Positions 47,523-59,500 of a stretch of 64,000 bases of DNA are shown here, in pieces; within the stretch, counting starts at the first letter, position 1, and every line of letters begins with the position of its first letter. The stretch comes from Echinococcus granulosus (lineage: Eukaryota > Platyhelminthes > Cestoda > Cyclophyllidea > Taeniidae). Below the pieces are notes generated by a model that ran no database searches, was not told where the DNA came from, and saw nothing but the letters and a program-made list of their open reading frames with translations. The stretch lies in NCBI RefSeq assembly GCF_000524195.1, contig NW_020170398.1, positions 1,002,853 through 1,066,852 of the forward strand, read 5' to 3'. A program made the translations under genes and the position numbers.

Positions 47523-50500
47523 CTGTGGTGATTGAAGTTTTTCATGCCAAATCAAAACCGAAGGGTCAAAGTCCAGCAAGCAGAAGAAGGTCACTAACCG
47601 TCTCCAAGTTTACCGTTACTGTCGTAGTTGTCTTCTAAGTAGTGTGCCGGCGGAGGTAGAACCTCCTCGTCATCACCGTCTGCGTAACCGCCAGCACCTC
47701 CGCCAACGTCAGCGGTATCATTGTAAATCTGGCCGCTCGTCCCACTCGGAATCAAGGGGATCGGATCAACAATAGCTGGCCCATTGTTGTAATAGGGCTG
47801 TCCGAGATAGTCGTCTACTGCACCACGATAAACACCAGTGGCCACGCCAGCTGCGATGGCCGGGACAAGGAGGCCCGGCGGACCAGCTTGCAACTGCACG
47901 TCCAGGTTGTCACCAACATCTGGGAATGGACGTTCTCTTGTAAAACAACGCCTACTTCATTCAATGTTAGTAGGTAAGGTTCTTTGACGAGCACATACCA
48001 CGAGGAAGACGGCGGTTAGGCGGGTTACGGAGTTGGTGCCCTGCTATAAGGCCCACGCCTGCGGCAGTGGCACCAACAACAGCTGGGAAGACGGGGAAGT
48101 GACTCCTCGGTTTGTTGTTAATGGGAAGGGGTGCGTTGAGGGACAGGGGGATGGGACGAACGATGGTAAGAGTGAGAGGAGCGATATCAGAGGGCGGACG
48201 ACGCAGGTGCCAAGCAGATTCGATTGCATGGAGGACGGATTCGGAGTTTCGACCGCCACCACCGAGGGCGAGGAGGAGGCGATCATCCAGACCGATGATA
48301 CGGTCACCGACTTGAAGGCCGGACACGGCGGCTGGGGAGGTGGGATCCAGACTCACCACCCGTTGACCTCCACAGGCGCCGCGCGCTGACGCTAGGGTCA
48401 GGCCAAGGCTTGGCTGCGCTGAGTCAGCTGATGGCGGTAGTAATTGAATCTGCACAGGTAAAAACGTTGCCACCGATCACTTCTCTGGTGCGCACAATTA
48501 GTACAAGCCAACATACTACTAACGAGCATACAAGTAGGCACATAACTGCAAACCACCGACCGCTTATAAGTGACTCAACTTCGAACAAAAGTGCAGTTGG
48601 CCTCAAATGTAGTGGATTACATACTGTTGAATTCAAAAAGGAACAGGCAAAATCATAGTGGTTATGGTGTCAGAAATCAGTGAGTTTAAGCGGATTGGCC
48701 AAAGAGGCTACACCACTGATAAGACCTACAGAAAAGAACGATACTACTAATGAGTCCATAAGTATCAGAACGCAATTAACCTGTAGGATTTTATTGTTAG
48801 AGCACATTTCATCCTCATCCTCATCATCGTCTCCATCCTCAATCGCCTTGAATCCGACGGGAGAGCGTCTCACCGGCGAAGGAGCTCCCTCCAGTATCTG
48901 AGTGGTATCACCTTCCACATCAACGGAAATTGGTTTCATGAACGTTGCCGCCGTGGCCTCCTCACCCTCTTTGAGTGGTGCCAGCCCACTACTATAGAGC
49001 GGTGGTTGAGGGGATGGAAGAGGCGAGACACTTGTGGATGCACGTAGTGTTGATGCAGAAGGCGGTGGTGGTGGGGGGAGACGGCCAACTTCGAAGGTAA
49101 GGGAATCAAAGTGGTGAGAGAAGCGCTGAAGATCGTCAAGGGACAACCAGCCCACTGGTTCACGGTCGATGCCCAAAAGGCGGTCGCCAATCTAAAACAA
49201 AAAAAAAACCTTGTTTAGCTTGGATTTGAGCAGGAGTGATAGTTAGACCTTCAATATCACTGACTGTTTGAAAAATGTACCGAAAATTATTAGGTAATTA
49301 ACTGGGATTTAATGTAACAAAATCCATAAAGTGGAACTCAGTAGGCAGTAGCAATACCAAAACTAAAGCAGTATCGGAGATGCTCAAAAGCCAGCGGTGC
49401 CAGTTGTCTTTGAAATCAGATCCTCGTATCTTCAAAAGGGAGAGTACGGCGGTTTTGAAACACCTCGAAAGTTGCTGTACTGCTGATACAAATTTAACTA
49501 TCGCATTCCAAGGGCCCAATTTCAATGGGAAATCGGGTCACTAATGCTAACCATAGGGCCAAATTTAGTAGACCTGAATTTTATCCCAACAAAATGCACT
49601 GTAGAACGAGCGACTACGGGAATAGAGGCTCGTGCCGCCAAATGAAAGCCAAATAATTAGTAAATTAGTAGACCTGGAGCATGCCACACCGGGAGGCCGC
49701 AGATTCGGGTGCGATGCTTTCGATGACGAGATTTCCCGGCACGTATATGCCCTCGCCGGTGGTGACGAGTCTCAGAACCATCCCGAAGATGTTCGGAATT
49801 GTGGCATTCAGTCTACTTGGCACGGTTTGTCGCTTTAAAACGCGCAGGACGGGGGCGGAGACAGAGACGTCGAGGTCCTTCTGTGCCGAGGCCGTGAGGG
49901 GACGAGTGAGCAGGACTGTGAATAGCCTCAGTCGAGGGACTGTATGATTGATGATGAGGAAGAAGTAGTGGTTATTTTTAGGTGAAGAAGGGGGACTGAA
50001 GACAAATCAAAGGACAACAACAATAACAACAGCAACAGCTGGACTTCGCGCCATGATGCATGCCGGTATTGTAATTACTATATTCATATGGGCATGCGTA
50101 AATAGTAGTAGTAATAATAATAAATGAGCTTTCTCCATTCAAAAGTAGTAAAATCCACCCAGCAAAGTGTTACGCGATGAATTCGGAGCAACAAATGCAT
50201 TTGAATGATATGTACACTGAAGCGAATTCGACTTGGATACAGAAGTCACCGTAAGCCTGCAATACTCAACCACAACCCGGCTTTTGCGCAAGGACGAAGC
50301 AGCACAACGGCAATTCGACAGGCTCCTGAGTGCGATGATGTTGATGAAGATCAAAATGGCATGCCATAGCACAAGTGAAACGTGCTCCTTCGTGTAAACC
50401 ACCTCCTCAATTTTTGCATAAACTTACATAGCCAGTCGTCGCGTTAGATGAGAGTGTTGATTGCCAACGGGAGAGAGAAAGGTGGAGTAACAGAAAGGAA

Positions 50501-53500
50501 GGGAGATTTGCAGGTAAATGGAAAGACATGCACATATATATATATATATGTGTACGCACACATGCACCTCTTTTTGTACAAGGTGTGCTGGTGGAAGAAG
50601 GAGGAAAAGAGGACAAAGCTCATGCAAGGGGGACTGGATTATTTGGGATTCTCTGTTAGGTGGCGGTGGAGGAGGCATAAAAAGGTCAGGTTATTCGGGT
50701 AGCGGGTAAAGTGAGGCCCAGTGCAACTCACAAGTAGTGTATTAACTAGGTTGTAGCATAATGCCGACTTAACTGACAAAAGTGGAGTGAATAACATCAA
50801 GAAGTAATGATTAAAAAGGATGAAATTACTTGGCTGTCCTCTGGGTGGTTTTAGACGACCAGTTTTGAGGAGGATGTGATTTGGGGATTGCTGGAAAAAG
50901 CAAAAAAATGCATAAATTTGAGTCCATAATGGTAATCGTTTCGTCCAGACCGTCATTCATCTTTGAAAAAAGAAATTCAGTAGCAAAGCGGAAAATCCAA
51001 ATGTAAAACGACGATATCACCGGAGGTATCTACTTCAGCTTTTCAATGGCTTAGCTTTATAAGCCGTTGCCAAAATAAAAACACTGCGAAAATGAATGCA
51101 AACTTTCAAGAGAGATACTTAGCATACGGACAAATTTAAGTGTAAAAAATAAAAATAAAGACTCAGCCATTCAATATGCCAAAAAACCAACATTTCACTC
51201 CTTTTGAGAAAGTGCAGACAGACCAACAAAAGGCCCATTGCCAAAGTACCTACCTTAAGAAGCGTCATGACATCCTGTGAGGAGGCCTTGTGGACATCCA
51301 AACCATCGACTTCTAGGATCACATCACCGGGATGCAGTACACTTGCCTGCGATGCTGAACTGCCAGCCGCCTGAAAAAAAACCAAGGGGAAGAGAGGTCA
51401 TGTGAAGCACGCACACCTACGCATACTTCAAGAGTGCGCATTCAGCGTACAATTTCCGAGATGACCACACCTCCGGAATGATAGTCGGCAAGCACGAGAC
51501 CGAACGTATTCCCTGGCCGTTTCTGAAGCGCCACGCTGTAGGTCTGCATGATTTCGTTAAGCGAGAAGGGAACGGCACGGCTGCCTCGCAGAACTGTCAG
51601 AAACAGATGCTCCTTTGCCTCTCGTAGAGCCTGTTGTAAACAAGGTGATAAATAAATGTCTGCAGGTGATTTGGAAGAAGGCGATGGATCATGAAGGAGA
51701 CGCACCTTTGTAGCTGCAGCGTGGGTTGCTTGGCGTAGATCGATGCCATTCACTGCGAGGATTCGATCACCCGAGCGCAATCGCCCGTCGCGGTAAACTG
51801 TTCCACCTTGGTGAATCTTCTCAATGAATACTCCTCCCTGTAAAGAAACAAAAAAGGGTAGTTTAATTTGATTTCAGCAGGCAAAAAGCAGTAGAAGTGG
51901 AAAATGAGAGTGCTGAACGGTTAGCTCTAGCAACGCACCATATGTGTGTCAGAGCCTCCGATCACGGAGCATCCAAGATCGGGCGCGGAATGAATTATCT
52001 CAACTGTGGTCTCCACGCCGGGCAAAATGGGTGTGGGCGGTGAATGGGGCGAGAAGGAGCGTGGCAACTCAACTGTCGCCGGAGTAGACTGGCCGGCCAC
52101 TTCTCCCTCCAAGGTTGCGCAGTCGGATGTTGGTTTTGCGCGGGCCAGTCGCAAGTGAGCAGATGGGTGACAAGTGGTGAGTTTGGCCAGAGCTGCGTCA
52201 TACTCCTGCACCGGCTCTCCGTTGATCGCCACAATGCGATCCCAACTTTGAACCTGGCCCAACTGTACACAACCAACGGATCAGAGGAGTGGGTTAGTGA
52301 TATGATGATATGACGAGTCTCCCAGATGCTTTACTTATTCAGCTCGACACTGTACAAATGCTTTAGCTGTTGGTGTTGTCTTAAAAGCCAAGAAAAAAAC
52401 GTTTCTGTCTGGGCTATTTGAAGGTCTCGTTTTCCGTCCCCATATCCGAACATTCTAGGTCTTAAAATTTGCACTGCCATTCAGTTACCCCTAATTAGCT
52501 AATGTCACCCAGAGAGAGAATTTAAATGTGCTAATAGTCACTATGACTCTGAGTCTCCGGTATGCAGCAGGCAGTCACGTATCCGCATGCCGTACCCCCT
52601 AACCTACACATGCACGTCGGCAAACGGACTTCCGTAGTGAAGTGGTTGTGAACTCGACAGGATCCAAGCTCCAGTTTATGACGCAGAGACGTGAGTACTA
52701 AAACTAGGAACCGGTATTCATCAACAAGACAACCTCACATCTGTGTAGTAATCAAAATTGCTACCCGATTGGATGAAATTGGGGAACGCTCACAATTTGA
52801 CTCGTTTTCGAGATATTTTAAACGCCTATTCCGAAGCCCAAGTGACCATCTGGCAGGGATTGTCGAAAAAAATACCTTTACATGGATAAACTAAACTGAT
52901 GCTGACAAGTAACAGTACCATGTATGCAAATGGCTTGGTATTTCAAGCATTTGAACGCCCATTTGGCGTCAGAAAGATGGGTAAAAGTTCCGCAAAAACC
53001 ACGATACTTGAAATGTAAGTGGAAATTAGAAATCGTCACTTCAATGAATAAACTACTGAAATACGACTAGCTTCGGTAGCTATACACTCATTACAGACAA
53101 AAACTACACGGATTAAACACAATACGTAAAGTGTGGAGATACAGGATTCAGAAAAAATTGAGGTGTTCCGTCTCATATCTATTGTCCCCCTCCCCTCGGC
53201 TTCGTCACCCTCAGTTTAGCCTTTTGACTCTACGCAGGTAAAAATGTGCAAAGAAGTGATGAAGTGATCTTCGAAATCCAGCCAGTCACGATTAAGCAGT
53301 GAAAGGTTGAACTTACTATACCGGCCGGACTGGTGGGCAGCAGACTTTGCACGAAAACGCCCAAATCGCCACGAGGATTCATGTTTACCAAGAAGAGACC
53401 CAGCCCACCCTGTGCGTTCTATGGAAAGAAGAGATGGGTAGAGGATATGAAAAAAAGGCAAACAATTATGGACCTACTCTTTCGATGGTAACGTCCAGAA

Positions 53501-56500
53501 ATTCGTATTCGACGCGTTTTGACGACTGGGGTGTTGCCTTGGATATGCAGGGCTATGAAAAAGAAAAATACGAAAATTAGTACTGACAAAAATAGGAAAT
53601 AAGGCCCAGGTACTTTTGCCCAACCGAAATCGCAAACAGACTTTTAATTTCTTAACAGATACTGCTTTGGGGCAAACACTACTTAGAAGGCAGATAAGTA
53701 GTAGTGCCCAATAACACAAATCGATCTTAGGCTATAAGTTCAAGGTTATGCAATTCGAACCCGTAACTCCACCTCAACTAAAAGTGGTGAACGACTTATA
53801 AACCATATGAATAGTATTGGCTTGCCACTACCTGGGAGGAGGAGCGAAGCGCGTAGTGATGGAGAAAGTGGCCACAACCAGTGGGCGCAGTGCCAGAAGC
53901 GGGTTTGGCCATCACCGAGGCGTTGTAGGCAACGTTGTGACGAATAACGAGGAATATTTTTGGTACATTACCACTGCCATCACTGCCACCACGTCGCGCC
54001 AGTTCGACTTCCTTGGCGATCAGAAGTTTTGCAGAGACGTGGGTCAGTCCCATCACGCACACATTGTTGACCTGGGCAAAGAGAAGGTAATCATGACTTC
54101 AATAGTTTTTGCTTGGGTCAAAGCCAGCCAGAGGTACTCTAGTTGGTGTTCCAATTACTGGTCGGGGATTATAATACACTTAACCGAAAGCACAAATCGT
54201 TTACACCCGTTAATAAATAGCAGTAGTATTCGCAAGCCACGCACCTGAACTATTTCGTCGGTAACTTGTAGGCCAGAGGTGCGATCAGCCAGAGAGCCCT
54301 CACGCAGGCTGCAGACGAAAACACCCCGCGAATTCGTGTCCCTGTGGCCTACCAACCGAACCCCAAGACCTGTTTCGCAGTCAGCTGATGATCCTTCATT
54401 GAATTCGCTGCCAGGAGGCCCCTCACCTCCCAGTGTGGAAATGGGGGGAGTCAAAGTTATCGCAACTACATGGATTTCGTCATCAGCCAAGGCCGGTCTG
54501 CGGTAAGTCTGCGTCAGTTGGGCTATAAACAGAATGTTGCGGTGCGGCTTGGTAACTCCACCCGAATAGACAGTGACTAGTACAGTGATAGTCAAATTTA
54601 CAAACTAATTAAAACCTTGGAAACATTCAAATTGCTGCAAAAGTGAATCGTCATGATAAAAAACCCACCTAACGAGGCACTGAGGCAAGATGATCCAATG
54701 TTGCGCCACGCGGACCGGGATTCGATTGTCTGTACGGAGGGAATGGGCTGACGCAACACCGGCGACGGTGGAGGCGGAGGAGGTGGTAGGTTAGGGGTGG
54801 CGACTGTTAGTTTTGGCAGAGGTGGTGATGTTTGGGAGTCTATCGGCATCTCTTCCTCGCCCTTCGGTGGAGGCGGCAGCGGTGGCATCTGCACCGGAGC
54901 TGTTGGCGGTGAGATGGCGAGATTGGAGATTCCCAATGGCTCAGGCAGATCACCGTGCAGCTCCAATGATGCCTATTTGCAGAGGAGTCAACGACATTTC
55001 AGCACCAATATTCAACTAGAAGATGCTTCAAGAGACTTCGCGATCTTGCTTGTTGAGAATTTATACGTGTATTTCGTGTAAATCTCGTTTCGGCTTTCAT
55101 GGTCTATTGTCTAAATTTTTGAAAGCAGCAGCATGAGTATTTAAGTTACATTTCCAAATTTGATTCGTTTTAATGAATTCTCCCAATAGAACAAACATTT
55201 TAAGGAGACGCTGTTGGAGTACAAAGCATTTCACCGTCACCTCCAAGGATTCGAACTACTAAAACATTCCATCATTTGAAGATTTCTTCATCTCAAATTC
55301 TCTGCAATTGGACAATTCTGCGGAGTCTCCGAATTCGTCAGATGTGGATAGACTGTCATCCGCGCTTATATCTCAACGCCAATGTGTTGAACAAGAGTGA
55401 TTTAAGACAATTTCCGAGAAGTGATGAGTCTTTAAAATCATACTGTAATTAAAGAGTTTTTGGAGGGGTAGTAGACTGAGGAAAAGGAAAGAGAAGGGGA
55501 AAGGGGTACTCACGACAGAGGTTGGTTCCTCCATGGAGGAGTCGTTGGAGGAGACGAAAGCGGAGCGCACAAGAGTGCCGGTGTTGCAGATAAAACTAGG
55601 AGGACGCCCATCCCTGTCCTGCTGCTGGTGGGAAGAAAATAAAAAAGAAGGAAGGAACTGTTATTTCAAAAGTAAGTGAAAGGATGCAACTTAGAGCACG
55701 AACTATGCATGCGTCTCTAGATGTGATGCAAACGCGTTGTTACATCTCCGTGGTTTCAATGTATTCGATCCTTTGAAACGAGAGCTACGCTAAGACAGAA
55801 GGCTGTCAGCCTTGATTACATACAACGAGAATATTAGACCCTATCCCACATCTGGCTGTAGGCGAGGCTACTTTCAGCCTCGTAGTTCCCGCAACGTCTT
55901 CCAAGATGGCATTCCAATGCTTCGATGACAGCGATGAAGTTACAAGTGCCCGAATACGGTGACTTTTGCTCTTCATTCCTGAGCATAGGCCTTGTCCGCC
56001 ATATCTAAATCCACCTTCCAAAGAACGCAATAGGCAAGGAACTCACTCCAGAGGGAGCAGACGAATCAGTACCCAAAGCCACTGGTGGAATGGACTGGAG
56101 ATCGATGATCGGTCTTCCAGCAGATGGAGAAGACGAGGAGTGTAATGGAAGGACAAGGAGGTAGAGAAAGGCCCACTCTGCGGTCTCCAAAGACTCGTTG
56201 TCATCCGAAGAGGCAGAGGAGGAAGAGGATACGAGGTTGGCTGTTTGGATCCACTCGGCCACTGTGCGACAGCCCACTCGCGTTGCGTCCATACCATTCA
56301 CCTAGAGGGAATAGGATTAATAATGACCGGGTAGAGCCTCGACTAAAACTTCGCTGTGCAACTTACGCCGATGATAATGTCCCCACGTTCTAGTAGCCCA
56401 CATCGACCGGCTGCAGTGTTGGCGGCGACGTCGGAGACGAAGACAGGCTGGGAGACCTCTGGTGGAAGTGACGGAACGGTAGAAGGTGACTCGTTGTTCT

Positions 56501-59500
56501 GCCACACATCCGGACCTAGAGAATCAATCAAACCACGGTGTTACAAAAAGTCCACTCAAATTGGTTTTCAATATCCCAATATCGGGACAAATCGGTCTAC
56601 TTAATTACGATTTCAGCCTACTCAAATTTGGAAGGGTCACCGTAGTTTTCTTATACATATGGTACTACTTTCACTGTTGAACTTATATTTTTAGCATATG
56701 ACATGCTACCTACATCAGAGCCCATTCAAATCATGGGAGACAGCAATACTAGCTACAGAAATAAAATTCTAATGTGACAGTCTCGATGCCGGTGACGCAG
56801 TAATGGACAGATAGGCTACTAAAACAGCCTTTCAGTATTTAGAAAAAGGGAAGCATTCTCGATGAAATCACTAAAAGTACGTGAATTAGCACTAGCAGAA
56901 GTCGGAACCAGCTCAGAGTATCTCAGAGGATAACCATTTCAAATGTTTTAACAGGACTACGAATGGCAACACCGCTGGAATTAGACCTTGGCGTCAGATG
57001 GATGAATTTGTAGGTACAATGGAGGTAAAATAAATAAGGTGGGTGCAATAAATTCAAGGTGATTTATCCATGCTCTTAGTACACAAAAAACGCTGCCACT
57101 AGCACTGAAGTATCATTTCAGCCTACCGGTGATAGAGAGACCCCATGTGTCCTCGCCAGGCAGTTTGAGCAGTTTCAGTTCCCGTGTCTGTAACCACCCT
57201 GATTTTTGTGGAGGATCCTCCGAAAGGAGCCACGTTAACGGTTCCGTTGTGATAATTAGCTCCGGTGGTGGTAGATCTACAATCCTGTTTGTTTAAACAA
57301 ATGATAGCGGTGATTGAGAAACTAATATTGAGAGTGATTTAAGTAGGATAGTGTATACAACTCACAGGGTGCTAGAGGCACCGGACCCGTTCACTTGGAA
57401 GTATGGACTGCTCTCAGTTTCAGCCGACAGCGACTTGGGTCGAACGTGCTTGATTCTGTGAGTAATTACCTTCTCTCCGGGGTAGTAACCGATTCTACAA
57501 AAGGTGAAATAAAAGTGGTACTTAGGACAATCAGTAGAGTGTTTCCTACAGATCTGATTTAGAGGGCCAAAGAGTGGAATCTGCACCAGAGAGATTGGGC
57601 AACTCACTCAATGGTGTTGCACTCCATGGAGGCTTTCCGAAGAATGCGAAACGCCTCGGCATTTGTGACACGTCGCAGGTTGTCGGAGTTTATTCGAGTA
57701 ATGTAGTCACCAGGGACGAGAGCTGCAGCCTTCTCCACGGCTCCACCTCGAAGAACCTTTACCACCCGACAGCCATCAACACCGCCTGCTGCCAGAGCGT
57801 CCAACTCGCAACCTGATTAGGTGGGAGAAGATATTATGATATGATTGGCTTAAAATGCGGCACAGTACTTCAATTAGATGTTGTAAATGAAAGATGACGC
57901 TTGAGGGCAAATTCTTTGCATCTTAGATTTAAAAATAATAACCAAATTGATGGTATAAGAACCAGTTTGGTATGTGTATTGTCGTAAAATCAGTTGAGAC
58001 CTTGAAGACAATTTATTCACCTTATTTGCACTTTTCTTGAATATGAACAAGTCTCAAGGCTGAAAGTGCAGACGGTCTGCAGGAAATATGATTTTCTGAA
58101 TATGGGTGGGACTAACCGAGAGGCAGATTGTGAGTCTTGACACGAACTATCTTCTCGTCATTGGGATTCATCTCTGGCACCACCAGAGCAGCTGCATGGA
58201 AGGGCACCTCCTCGACGTCCAACACCAGCGGAGTGTAGTAGTCCAGAGGCTATAGGAAGTGATGTGTGATACACCCAGCATACATTCTTCAATCCACTCA
58301 AGGGCTCGTCTACCGATCTACCCATTAAACTACACACCAGCGAAAGTAGTGGCTTGAAATGAAGACATCGAAGTTTGGTGATTTGGCAGAGTGAATTCAA
58401 AAAAAGGTATGAAATGATGCGCTCGTATAATCAGAACAATTAGATAAACAAATGGTGGAACGAAATCAGAAAACAATTTGAGCAATCATTTGGCACATTT
58501 TATGTGTGAGTTAGTTCACTACACCACCCACCCATTCCTGATTCATTAGCTTACCTCCTCACCTAAATATCTTAAACCTACCCTCAATTTACGAATCCTT
58601 CTATTTATCTGTTCTTCCTACTGTGATTAATTTCACTTGTTCATCTACTAATTCAACCGCTTGCCTATGTATCCAACGCAGTTACTGACCGCCCCTTAAC
58701 TCAAACAAAAACATTCATCCACTCACTCGTCTATCCAATTGCCTATTCGCCAGACATGCATCAATCAACAAAACACCAAGGACATGTTTAGAAGGGCAAA
58801 AAGGCAGCAAATTAAGCAGCAAAGCAACAAAAAATGCAACTCAATGCGAAAATATAGCTGGGCACTGTAAAACAGGAAGTAAGTGCATGGGAATTCAAGC
58901 ATCCCTCACAGACAAAGCACTCCCCTATCCATTCCGCCAGACAGGAGACTCAAAAATCCACTACATTTCCCCCTTTGCATTCATTCATCCATTCATAGGT
59001 GTTTTTAAGTAATTACTCATTTTGCCATTCACTTATCCATTCGTCCAATTAGCCTTTTGTGCCCATCAATTCACCCATTCAGTACTTCAATTAGCAATTT
59101 ATCTTTATTCATCGAAATGTCCGTCCAACTTTTATCCATTCATTTATCTTTGAAGTCGCCCATCCATCCATTCGTGTGTGCTGCTCCATCCTATCGTCGA
59201 TATATCTGCCCATTCGGCCATCTATCAACCAACTGATGCACAGAACAATCCAGAAGTGCAGTCGCACAAAATGTGGTTTAAAATTCACGGTATACGTGAA
59301 AACAAGACCGACCAAACAGGCATCCTTCCAGGCATCCACTCGTTGGTACCATCTATCTGCCAATCACTCAATACGATAACAAGCACACGAAGCAATTAGA
59401 AACTAGAGGGATCCGCAAGTACGGGGAAATTGTCTCGGTTAGGTGGAACATTATTTCGAAAAGATGCAAGCCTGCACAAAAACACCAGCCAATCAATCAA

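Noticed and set aside
50424..50678. Proline-rich minus-strand ORF (MPPPPPPNRES...) as an extra multi-PDZ exon
   Set aside because: Splicing from its acceptor AACAG in the required phase reaches a TAA within four codons, while direct joining of 50830 to 49939 is in phase and completes PDZ8 and PDZ9.
52633..52672. Possible tRNA gene in a multi-PDZ intron
   Set aside because: The two promoter-like boxes are too diverged and no acceptor stem or anticodon arm can be paired.
55245..55265. Minus-strand GTTCGAATCC resembling a tRNA T-arm
   Set aside because: No D-arm at the right distance and no acceptor stem; likely coincidence.
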